Source: Mycobacterium sp. DL (GTDB lineage Bacteria; Actinomycetota; Actinomycetes; Mycobacteriales; Mycobacteriaceae). From it: a DNA stretch of 64,000 nucleotides. The translations under genes were made by a program, and so were the position numbers. The notes beneath the pieces were generated by a model. It was not told the DNA's origin. It made no database searches and worked only from the letters and a program-made list of their open reading frames with translations. Of this stretch, positions 19,907 to 27,558 are shown in pieces. The first letter of the stretch is position 1; every line of letters begins with the position of its first letter. The stretch spans positions 1,054,001 to 1,118,000 of the forward strand of contig NZ_CP155796.1 in NCBI RefSeq assembly GCF_039729195.1, in the 5' to 3' direction.

Positions 19907-22203
19907 GTGGTCACCTGCTCTGTCTGACTGACGCTGCGGGGGAGGGTCCTCGGCGCTTCGCTGAAGCCGAGGCGGTTGTGGACACGGGTGAGCCAGCGCG
20001 GCGCCCACCAGTTCGATCCACCCATCAGGTGCATGAACGCGGGAACGAGCACCATCCGGATCAGGGTGGCGTCGACGAGCACCGCCAACGTCAGACCGAG
20101 GCCGAACATCCGCATGAACGACACGTTGGCGGCGATCAGCGCGGCGAACGAGATGGACATGATCAGCGCGGCGGCGGTGATGATGCGTCCGGTGTAGGCG
20201 ATGCCGAGCGCCACCGATTCGTCGGACTGTCCTGTCTCCAGCCAGAACTCGCGGATACGCGCGACGAGGAACACCTCGTAGTCCATCGACAACCCGAACG
20301 CGATGCAGAACAGCAGCACGGGCATGTTGGCGACGAGTGTGCCGGTCGGTGTGGTCCCGAGCCCTGCCAGGTGGCCGTCCTGGAAGATCCACACCAGGGC
20401 GCCGAACGCGGCGGTGAGCGACAGCATGTTGAGCACCAACGCTTTCAGCGGCACCACGACGCTGCCGGAGAGCAGGAACAGCAGGGCGAACATGATGACG
20501 GCGATGACGCCGAGCACCAGTGGCAGCGTGGAGGTGATCGCTGCGACGCTGTCACGGTTGATCTGGGCGGTGCCGGTCATCTCGACGGTGCGTCCGCCGG
20601 GTCCGGCGACATCGTGCAGTCGGTCGAGTTGTGTCTCGGAGGCGTCGGAGAACAGGGGTGCACTGCTCGCGACGGTGAGGAACGCGCTGCCCTGGTTCTG
20701 ACCCGCGGGCGCGGACGGCGGGCCGGCCCGGACACCGTCGACGAACGTTCCGGTGGGCGCGGACACCGCGAGGACATCGGGCACGCGGGAGAGTTCGGCG
20801 GCATACCCCGAAAGGTCGGCCGGTGTGAGACCGTCGGCGTCAGGAATGACGATCGGCACGGCGGTGTCAGTGTTTCCGGCGGTCCCCGCGAAGTCGCGGC
20901 GAAGGTCGTCGCCGACCTGATGCGCCGACGCCGACGGCGGCAGCACCCGGTCGTCGGGGAACCCCCACCGCACGCCGAGGAACGGCGCACCGAGCACCAG
21001 CAGCAGCACGACGACGGCCATGCCGAGCGGAAGTGCGCGCCGCATCACGGCTTTGGCGCAGCGGTACCAGAAACGCCGCTCGACCGGGACCGGACCGGGG
21101 TCGGGCCGGCGCAGGATCCTGCGGGTCAGCCGTCGGACGTCGAGGGAGTCGAGGCGGGTGCCGAGCACCACTATCGCTGCGGGCGTCACGATCACCGCGG
21201 CGGCTGCGGCGAAGCCGACGGTGGCCACCCCGGCGTAGGCGAACGATTTGAGGAAGTGCATCGGGAACAGCACCATCGCCGCCATGGACAGCGCCACCGT
21301 GGTGGCCGAGAAGATGACGGTGCGTCCGGCGGTGACCATGGTCCGCGTGAGGGCGGCGGTCGGGTCGGATCCGGTGGCCAGCTCATCGCGATAGCGGCTC
21401 AGGATCAGCAGCGTGTAGTCGATGGCCAGGGCCAGCCCCATGGCGGTGGCCAGGTTCAGCGCGAAGATCGACACGTCGGTGGCGTACGTGACCAGCCTCA
21501 GCACGGCCAGCGCGCCGATGATCGCCATGCCGCCGATCGCCACCGGGAGCGCGGCGGCGAGCAGGCCGCCGAACACCCAGACGAGCACCAGAAAGCTCAG
21601 CGGTATCGCCAGCGACTCCATGAGCAGCAGGTCGCGTTGGGACTGCTCGGTGATCTGCACGTTGACCATCGCGGTGCCGCCGGTACGGACCGTCACTCCG
21701 TTGACGTCGCTGTCGTCTCGGGTGACCCGCTCGGAGATCTCCTTGGCCGTGATCTGCTGCTGGGCTTCGCTGCCGTTGATGCCGGCGACGATGAGCCCGG
21801 AGGTGCGATCCCTGCCGACGAGGTCCGCCGCGGCCGCAGGCGGGGACGTCCATGCCGACGAGACGGCCGCGACGTTCGGATCGTCGGCCAGCTCGGCGAC
21901 GATGGCGGTTCCAGCCGCCCGCGCCCGGGGACTGTCGACGCCCTCGGGTGAGGAGACGACAATCACCATCTGCACATCACCCTGACCGAACTTCTCAGTG
22001 AGAACTATAGCCGCGCGGGCGGATTCGGAGCCCGGGTCCTGAAACCCGCTGGGGGAGAGATCCTTGGCGACGGGCAGCCCGAAAACTCCCAGGGCAACCG
22101 TCAACAGCGCCGCGGCGACGAGGATGCGACGGGGCGCGGCGAAGGCCAACAGAGCGACTCGGTGAAGCAGCGCAGTCTCCAGTCCGGGAGTGGGGCGACT
22201 CAC
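19903..22203 (-). CDS. MMPL-family RND transporter
   Basis: The 766-residue protein has the MMPL layout: one N-terminal helix, an extracytoplasmic loop (about 50-190), five helices, a second large loop and a second set of helices. Conserved segments include [23 protein letters not shown] and its repeat [19 protein letters not shown], both with the membrane aspartate-tyrosine that carries protons. Members export lipids or glycolipids. Its stop overlaps the type III PKS start as ATGA, so it is the first gene of that operon and the probable exporter of the product. The start is GTG 22203. Confidence 0.88.
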   Translation of the reverse strand: MSRPTPGLETALLHRVALLAFAAPRRILVAAALLTVALGVFGLPVAKDLSPSGFQDPGSESARAAIVLTEKFGQGDVQMVIVVSSPEGVDSPRARAAGTAIVAELADDPNVAAVSSAWTSPPAAAADLVGRDRTSGLIVAGINGSEAQQQITAKEISERVTRDDSDVNGVTVRTGGTAMVNVQITEQSQRDLLLMESLAIPLSFLVLVWVFGGLLAAALPVAIGGMAIIGALAVLRLVTYATDVSIFALNLATAMGLALAIDYTLLILSRYRDELATGSDPTAALTRTMVTAGRTVIFSATTVALSMAAMVLFPMHFLKSFAYAGVATVGFAAAAAVIVTPAAIVVLGTRLDSLDVRRLTRRILRRPDPGPVPVERRFWYRCAKAVMRRALPLGMAVVVLLLVLGAPFLGVRWGFPDDRVLPPSASAHQVGDDLRRDFAGTAGNTDTAVPIVIPDADGLTPADLSGYAAELSRVPDVLAVSAPTGTFVDGVRAGPPSAPAGQNQGSAFLTVASSAPLFSDASETQLDRLHDVAGPGGRTVEMTGTAQINRDSVAAITSTLPLVLGVIAVIMFALLFLLSGSVVVPLKALVLNMLSLTAAFGALVWIFQDGHLAGLGTTPTGTLVANMPVLLFCIAFGLSMDYEVFLVARIREFWLETGQSDESVALGIAYTGRIITAAALIMSISFAALIAANVSFMRMFGLGLTLAVLVDATLIRMVLVPAFMHLMGGSNWWAPRWLTRVHNRLGFSEAPRTLPRSVSQTEQVTT

Positions 22204-22258
22204 CGTACGACACGAGATGCCTTCCGCGGGGGCTCACCTCTGCGAGGTCACGGACCGG

Positions 22259-22993
22259 TTATCGGCGTTCGAAATGCTGGTAGTCCAGCGGTGTGCGCCA
22301 GTGCCCGCCCCAGCGCCAGCCGCGGTCGGTGAAGGCGCGCACGGCCGGGTCGCCGTCGTTCAGCGTCCCGGGATCGGTGCGGCTGCGGTCGACCCACGGC
22401 CCGGCGTTGGCCGGCTGGAAATCGCCCCGGCGATCGACGTACGGGTTGAGCCTGGGGTTGATGTCGACGGCCCGGCCGTAGGCGTGCAGCGACCAGTTGC
22501 CGGTGCCCGGGATGTCGCGGCAGTTGAACGCCGAGGTGTTGTTGTCCCGCATCGACAGCTCGTCGTCGGCGTCGGGGTAGTGGTCGGCGGTGCGCATCCG
22601 CTCGATGGGAAAGCGCAACTCGAAGAGCTGCTGGAAAACGTCGATGACCTCGGCGGTCAGGTCCTGGTGCACCACGAGTCGGCCGCGGTGGGGCCGGTCG
22701 TCGAAGCCCCAGTAGTCGAGGTCGACGCGCCGTAACGACTCCGGCGCCAACGGGCATCCGGGACGCCATGTCGTGGCGAGCTCGGCGACGGTGACCGGGT
22801 GCACCGAGGCCGGCTGCGGCTGCGGTGGCCGCGGTGGTGGAGGCACACGGGAGAACGTCTCGGGTGACAGTGGCGGCACCGGAGACGTCGCCGCCGTGGG
22901 TGTCGAGGTCGCCACAGGCGGCGCCGGGGCCGGGGCGCACTGCACCAGCACCGCCGTCACTGCCGTCAGCGCGGCCAGCCTCGTGATCGTCAC
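22259..22993 (-). CDS. M15-type D-Ala-D-Ala carboxypeptidase-like lipoprotein
   Basis: This 244-residue protein has a signal peptide with Cys19 (VLVQCAP), consistent with a lipoprotein, then a proline/threonine-rich linker to about 65. The C-terminal domain has the zinc motif SLHAYGRAVDINP (His and Asp ligands) and DYQHFER with a third histidine, as in VanY/extensin-like M15 proteins. A peptidoglycan carboxypeptidase or endopeptidase role outside the membrane is likely. The gene is on the same strand as the MMPL gene, 55 bases upstream of it, and may or may not be co-transcribed. Confidence 0.7.
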   Translation of the reverse strand: MTITRLAALTAVTAVLVQCAPAPAPPVATSTPTAATSPVPPLSPETFSRVPPPPRPPQPQPASVHPVTVAELATTWRPGCPLAPESLRRVDLDYWGFDDRPHRGRLVVHQDLTAEVIDVFQQLFELRFPIERMRTADHYPDADDELSMRDNNTSAFNCRDIPGTGNWSLHAYGRAVDINPRLNPYVDRRGDFQPANAGPWVDRSRTDPGTLNDGDPAVRAFTDRGWRWGGHWRTPLDYQHFERR

Positions 22994-23023
22994 CGGAAAC
23001 CACGTTACCGGCGTCCCGATTGC

Positions 23024-23040
23024 GATTAGTGGGCCTAATC
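23024..23040. promoter_or_regulatory. Inverted repeat between divergent genes
   Basis: GATTAG-TGGGC-CTAATC is a perfect 6-bp inverted repeat in the 160-base spacer between the M15 lipoprotein gene (minus strand) and the small membrane protein gene (plus strand). It may be an operator for an unlinked regulator; no adjacent regulator gene is seen. Confidence 0.35.
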
Positions 23041-23153
23041 ACTTCTGTTAGTGGAGCTTTCGAACTTCCTCGCAGGTCACAACCTTGGCGTCAATGGTGT
23101 GATGCAGACCATTGTGACGTTATATTGTGTGCGCAGTCACAGAGAGGACGGTC

Positions 23154-23375
23154 ATGGTCGGAGTGAGCGAGGGCGGATTCGTCCCGCACGAAGTCGAACC
23201 ACAACGTGCCGTGCGCGCGTCCGAAACGGTCAACTGGGCGCTCGCCATCCTGATGATGGCCATCCTGGTCGCCGCGGTGGCCGGTGTGGTGGTCGCGCTG
23301 TCCAGTGGTATGCCGAACGTCGCGTTGATGATCGCGTTGGTCACCGGCGCGGTGTTCGCCGGCGTCGCCTGCTGA
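23154..23375 (+). CDS. Small two-helix membrane protein, unknown function
   Basis: The 73-residue product has a charged N-terminus (about 1-26, MVGVSEGGFVPHEVEPQRAVRAS) and two hydrophobic helices (about 27-50 and 54-72), ending in Cys. An AGAGAGG ribosome site precedes ATG 23154. Nothing identifies a family. It is flanked by a divergent peptidase gene and a convergent dehydrogenase gene, with a strong hairpin after its stop, so it forms a monocistronic unit. Confidence 0.6.
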   Translation: MVGVSEGGFVPHEVEPQRAVRASETVNWALAILMMAILVAAVAGVVVALSSGMPNVALMIALVTGAVFAGVAC

Positions 23376-23389
23376 CGTTTCTTCGCTCG

Positions 23390-23446
23390 CGAACGTGCGT
23401 TCCCTGTCGTTGGTCGAGGGTTGTAACGACAAGGAACGCACGTTCG
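23390..23446. terminator. Bidirectional hairpin between convergent genes
   Basis: The arms at 23390-23411 and 23425-23446 pair over 22 bases with one mismatch around a 13-base loop. It is placed 14 bases after the small membrane protein stop and 18 bases before the stop of the convergent dehydrogenase. No T-tract is present, so if it terminates transcription it does so as a stem-only mycobacterial-type terminator. Confidence 0.65.
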
Positions 23447-23464
23447 GCGTGCCCGGCCGTGGCC

Positions 23465-24517
23465 TCAGCGCAACCGGGCGACCAGCGCGCTGGTGACCTG
23501 CTCAGTGGATGCGGTACCGCCGAGGTCGCGGGTGCGGGTCTCCGGCTCGGCAAGGGTCGATTCCATCGCCGCGATCACGTCGTCGGCGGCGGCCGCATGA
23601 CCGAGGTGCGACAGCATCAACGCCGCTGACCACACCGCGCCGACGGGATTGGCGATCCCCTGACCCGCGATGTCCGGCGCCGAACCGTGAACCGGTTCGA
23701 ACATCGACGGGTTCTGTTTGCTCGGGTCGAGGTTGGCCGACGGGGCGATTCCGATGGATCCTGCGACCGCGGCCGCGAGATCGGACAGGATGTCGCCGAA
23801 CAGGTTCGATCCGACCACGACGTCGAACCGCTCCGGGTGCAGGACGAACTTCGCGGCCAGCGCGTCGATGTGCTCACTGGCCAACTCCACATCCGGGAAC
23901 CGCGCCGCACGCTCGGCAACGACCTCGTCCCAGAACGGCAACGTGTGCACGATGCCGTTGGACTTGGTCGCCGACGTGACGTGACCCCGCCGCGTTCTGG
24001 CCAATTCGAGGGCATAGTCGGCGATCCGGCTCACCCCGACGCGAGTGAACACCGATTCCTGCACGGCGATCTCATCGGGCAGGCCACGATTGAGACGGCC
24101 GCCGATCTCGCTGTACTCGCCCTCGACGTTCTCCCGGACGACCACGAAGTCGATGTCGGCGTCCGTGCGCAGGGGTCCCGCCACGCCGGGGAACAGCCGG
24201 ATCGGGCGCAGGTTGACGTACTGGCGGAACTCCCTGCGGATCGGGATCAGCAGCCCCCACAGCGACACGTGGTCGGGGACGCCGGGCCAGCCGACCGCGC
24301 CCAGCAGGATCGCGTCGAACCCGCGCAGCGTGTCCAGTCCATCGTCGGGCATCATCGCACCGACCTCGGCGTAACGCTGGCACGACCAGTCGAATTCGGT
24401 GTATTGCAAGTCGATTTCGTGTTTGGCCGCCACGGCGTCGAGCACGGTGCGCGCTGCGGCGGTCACGTCGGTGCCGATACCGTCACCGGGGATGACGGCG
24501 ATCTTCTGCCCGCTCAC
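23465..24517 (-). CDS. Tartrate/D-malate-type decarboxylating dehydrogenase
   Basis: The 350-residue protein belongs to the isocitrate/isopropylmalate dehydrogenase family: IAVIPGDGIGTDVT at the N-terminus, VNLRPIRLFPG with the substrate arginine, VVVRENVEGEYSEIGG, the metal-binding aspartates in VVGSNLFGDILSDLAAA and SMFEPVHGSAPDIAGQGIANP for NAD. The REFRQYVNLRPIRLFPG and WGLLIPIRREF segments fit the tartrate dehydrogenase / D-malate dehydrogenase (TtuC/DmlA) branch rather than LeuB. It overlaps the transporter stop as GTGA, with GTG 24517 as start, so it likely oxidises the dicarboxylate imported by that protein. Confidence 0.8.
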   Translation of the reverse strand: MSGQKIAVIPGDGIGTDVTAAARTVLDAVAAKHEIDLQYTEFDWSCQRYAEVGAMMPDDGLDTLRGFDAILLGAVGWPGVPDHVSLWGLLIPIRREFRQYVNLRPIRLFPGVAGPLRTDADIDFVVVRENVEGEYSEIGGRLNRGLPDEIAVQESVFTRVGVSRIADYALELARTRRGHVTSATKSNGIVHTLPFWDEVVAERAARFPDVELASEHIDALAAKFVLHPERFDVVVGSNLFGDILSDLAAAVAGSIGIAPSANLDPSKQNPSMFEPVHGSAPDIAGQGIANPVGAVWSAALMLSHLGHAAAADDVIAAMESTLAEPETRTRDLGGTASTEQVTSALVARLR

Positions 24518-26118
24518 GTGCCAAGACCCATCAGCCCGATCAGGATCGGCAACAGCAGGATGATCAGGAAGGCGCCGAGGATGTCGAAGGAGATCCCCGA
24601 TCGGATCATCGTCGTGATTCGGACCACCCCCGAACCGTAGACGATCGCGTTCTGCGGTGTGGACACCGGGAGCATGAACCCGAACGACGCCGCGAACGTC
24701 GCCGCGAGCGCGGGCACGAACGGATTGATGCCGGCGGCCACCGCCACCGGAATGATGATCGGCACGACGACGGCTGCCGAAGCGGTGTTGCTGGTGGTCT
24801 CGGACACGATGATCGCCAACAACACGGCGAAGATCGTGATCGCGATCGTGCTCGTGAGGCCCAGGGCGTCGTCGACCGAGGTGCCGATCGTCTCGGCCAG
24901 CCCGGTCTCGGCGATCAGCGAGCCGAAGATGATGCCGGAACCGAAGAGAACGATTGTGCCCCAATCGATCTTGGCGGCTTCACTCCAGCGCAGCGTGAAC
25001 TCCCGGTTCTGCCAGTCGGTGGGCAGGAGGAACAGCAGAGCCGCGCCGAACACCGCCACCATGCCCTCGTCGAGCCGGTCGCTGACCGCGATGTAGACCT
25101 CGGACTCGTTGCCGAGGAACAGGGCCACGATGCCGGGCACGATCCACAGCGTCACGGTGACCCCGAACGCGATCAGAGTGTTCTTCTCGGCCCGGCTCAG
25201 CGGACCCATCTCCTCGCGCTCGCGGGCGACGTAGTCGGACACCCCGTCGATGCGTTTGATCTCGGGCTTGTTGAGCCGCAACAGGATGAATGCCAGCGCG
25301 AGGAACATGGCCAGGCAGATCGGGGCGGCCATCACGATCCACTGGCCGAAGCTGATCCGCTCCCCGGTGGCCTCCTCGATGAGGCCGCGGCCGATGAGGT
25401 TCGGCGGGCTGCCCACCGGGGTCAACAAGCCGCCTACACTGGCGCCGTAGGCGAGCATCAACATCAGCGCCGAGCCGACACGCAACCGCAGCGGATCGAA
25501 GTCGGGTTCGACCATGTCGCGCTTCTGCAGCAGCTTGGCGATCACCGCGAGGATTCCCAGCGCCGTGGGGAGCAGCATCGCCACGGTGGCGGTGTTGGAG
25601 ACGAACGCCGACAGCAGGCAGGTGATCGCGCCGAAGGCCAGGATCACACCGGTGGTCGACCCGCCCGCCCGCGGCAGCGCCAGGATGCGGAACGCGAACC
25701 GCCGGGCGACGCCGTGTTTGAGCATCGCCTGGGCCAGGATGAACGCACCGATGAAGGTGAACACCGTCGACGATCCGAACGGGCCGAGGACGTCGTCGAC
25801 GGGCGCGACGCCCAGGAACACGGCGACCGCAACCCCGAGCAGCCCACCGATGGGGATGGGCACCGCTTCGCTGATCCACAGCACGATGACGCCCAGCAGC
25901 ACCGCGGCCAGCACCTGCTGATTGCGGGGGATGTCGATCGGGCTGACCAGGAAGGCCACCGTGACCAGCGGAGCCAGGAACAGCCCGACGGTCCTGCGGC
26001 CCTTCTCGAAGCGTTCCTCCGACGGCGAGAGCTTCTGTTCGCCGAGGCTGCGGTAGGTCGCGCTGCCGATCAACGCCTTGTCGACGTCGGTGCGCGCCGG
26101 CTGATTCTCAGTGGTCAT
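24514..26118 (-). CDS. DASS/SLC13-type divalent anion:Na+ symporter
   Basis: This 534-residue membrane protein has the two SNT motifs that bind sodium and carboxylate in the DASS family: FVSNTATVAMLLPTALG and ETTSNTASAAVVVPI. Each sits in a re-entrant region and repeats the two-fold domain design. Substrates are di- or tricarboxylates, or sulfate in relatives. Coupling to a tartrate/malate-type dehydrogenase points to tartrate, malate or a similar dicarboxylate. It lies 82 bases after the Tmm-like gene on the same strand, with a GGTGTG/CACACC repeat (26140-26159) in between, so it may be a separate unit. Confidence 0.85.
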   Translation of the reverse strand: MTTENQPARTDVDKALIGSATYRSLGEQKLSPSEERFEKGRRTVGLFLAPLVTVAFLVSPIDIPRNQQVLAAVLLGVIVLWISEAVPIPIGGLLGVAVAVFLGVAPVDDVLGPFGSSTVFTFIGAFILAQAMLKHGVARRFAFRILALPRAGGSTTGVILAFGAITCLLSAFVSNTATVAMLLPTALGILAVIAKLLQKRDMVEPDFDPLRLRVGSALMLMLAYGASVGGLLTPVGSPPNLIGRGLIEEATGERISFGQWIVMAAPICLAMFLALAFILLRLNKPEIKRIDGVSDYVAREREEMGPLSRAEKNTLIAFGVTVTLWIVPGIVALFLGNESEVYIAVSDRLDEGMVAVFGAALLFLLPTDWQNREFTLRWSEAAKIDWGTIVLFGSGIIFGSLIAETGLAETIGTSVDDALGLTSTIAITIFAVLLAIIVSETTSNTASAAVVVPIIIPVAVAAGINPFVPALAATFAASFGFMLPVSTPQNAIVYGSGVVRITTMIRSGISFDILGAFLIILLLPILIGLMGLGT

Positions 26119-26139
26119 CGCGGGCCCCTTGGAGTGGCA

Positions 26140-26159
26140 GGTGTGTGCTGCCTCACACC
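26140..26159. promoter_or_regulatory. GGTGTG...CACACC inverted repeat upstream of transporter gene
   Basis: A perfect 6-bp repeat with an 8-base centre lies 22 bases upstream of the DASS transporter start, in the 82-base gap after the Tmm-like gene. It is a possible operator for the transporter/dehydrogenase pair. Confidence 0.35.
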
Positions 26160-26200
26160 TATGCCCTGTCGGGACCCCGGGTTAAACCCATAGGCGCGGG

Positions 26201-27538
26201 TTATCTCCGCAGGAAGCGCGCCGAACTGTCGTCGAGTTCGTCCCACCAGGTGGTGTGCGGTGTCGGCCCGACGGTGCCCGTGCACGGTGAGGCGAAGCTG
26301 CGGTCGCGGTAGCCGGTGATGCTGGCGTCCTTGTCGTGCTCCCAGTCCTCGAAGTGTTTCCGGACGAGGTCGATGTCGAAGTCCGGATAGTCCGTCATCG
26401 CCATCAGATCGCGTACGTAGTCGGTCTGGAAGTCGATCTGCCCCATGACATCAGCCACCTCGGCGTATCTCGCCCGCCAGTCGGCGATGTCGGCGTCCAT
26501 CACCTCGGCGGTGGGCACGTCCACCAAACCCAGCGCGACGTCGCGAGCCAGGAACGCCTGGGCGTCGAACATGTTGAACGTGTAGTACTGATCCTGCATG
26601 CCCAGGTACATCAGCTTCGGGTTGGCGGTCCAGACCACGCCCTTGTAAAGGCATTCGGGATAGAGGTTGTTGGTCGTCGACAGCCTCAACTCGGGGGTGA
26701 TGAACGGGAAGTGATGCTGGTAGCCGGTGCACATGATGATGGCGTCGACCTCGCGGGTGCTGCCGTCGGCAAAATGGGCGGTCCGGCCCTCGAGGTGCTG
26801 CAGCGCAGGCACTTCGGAGATCCCGTCGGGCCAGCCGAATCCCATCGGCGTGTTGCGGTAGGCGATGGTGATCGACCCGGCACCGTACTTCAGCGACTGC
26901 AGTGCGATGTCCTCCGCTGAGTAGCTGCTACCGAGGATCAGCAGATCCCTGCCCGCGAACTCCACAGCGTCCCGGAAATCGTGCGAATGCAGGATGCGAC
27001 CCGGAAACGATTCGAAACCAGGATATTCCGGCACATTCGGGGTGGAGAAGTGCCCGGTCGCGACGATGACATGGTCGAACGTCTCGGTGCGCAGCGCGCT
27101 GCGGCCGGACTGCCAGGACTCCACGGTGACGGCGAACGCGTCATCGTCGAACACCACATCGCGCACCGCGGTGTCGAACTCGACGAACTGGCGCACATTG
27201 CTCTTCTTGGCGCGTCCGACGATGTAGTCGAACAGCACCTCACGCGGCGGGAAAGACGGGATCGGACCGCCGAAATGCTCGTCGAAGGAGTAGTCGGAGA
27301 ACTCCAGACACTCCTTGGGTCCGTTCGACCACAGGTAGCGGTACATGCTGCCGTGTACCGGATCGCCATGAGGATCCAGGCCCGTACGCCACGTGTAGTT
27401 CCACAACCCGCCCCAGTCGCTCTGCTTCTCGAAACACACCACCTCGCCGACGTCGACGCCGTCGAGGCGCGACTGTTCGAACGCGTGCAGTGCCGCCAGG
27501 CCGCAGGGTCCTGCGCCGATGATCGCCGTGCGAGGCAT
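26201..27538 (-). CDS. tmm: Flavin-containing monooxygenase, probable trimethylamine monooxygenase (Tmm)
   Basis: The 445-residue protein has the FMO pattern: FAD site AIIGAGPCGLAALHAF, DWGGLWNYTWRTG, FPGRILHSHDFRD (the FxGxxxHxxxY/F motif of FMOs), the NADPH site LLILGSSYSAEDIALQ and CTGYQHHFPF. Length matches bacterial Tmm. Tmm uses NADPH and O2 to turn trimethylamine into its N-oxide. The gene directly downstream of a TMAO-demethylase-like gene supports this specificity over indole or ketone oxidation, but FMO substrate is an inference. A strong AGGAGG site precedes ATG 27538, and the gap to the Tdm-like gene is 20 bases. Confidence 0.75.
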   Translation of the reverse strand: MPRTAIIGAGPCGLAALHAFEQSRLDGVDVGEVVCFEKQSDWGGLWNYTWRTGLDPHGDPVHGSMYRYLWSNGPKECLEFSDYSFDEHFGGPIPSFPPREVLFDYIVGRAKKSNVRQFVEFDTAVRDVVFDDDAFAVTVESWQSGRSALRTETFDHVIVATGHFSTPNVPEYPGFESFPGRILHSHDFRDAVEFAGRDLLILGSSYSAEDIALQSLKYGAGSITIAYRNTPMGFGWPDGISEVPALQHLEGRTAHFADGSTREVDAIIMCTGYQHHFPFITPELRLSTTNNLYPECLYKGVVWTANPKLMYLGMQDQYYTFNMFDAQAFLARDVALGLVDVPTAEVMDADIADWRARYAEVADVMGQIDFQTDYVRDLMAMTDYPDFDIDLVRKHFEDWEHDKDASITGYRDRSFASPCTGTVGPTPHTTWWDELDDSSARFLRR

Positions 27539-27558
27539 GGGATTCCTCCTTGGTGCGC

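Noticed and set aside
19978..21951. 657-codon open frame antisense to the MMPL gene
   Set aside because: Low-complexity His/Asp/Glu/Gln-rich translation without domain motifs, fully explained by codon bias of the MMPL gene on the other strand.
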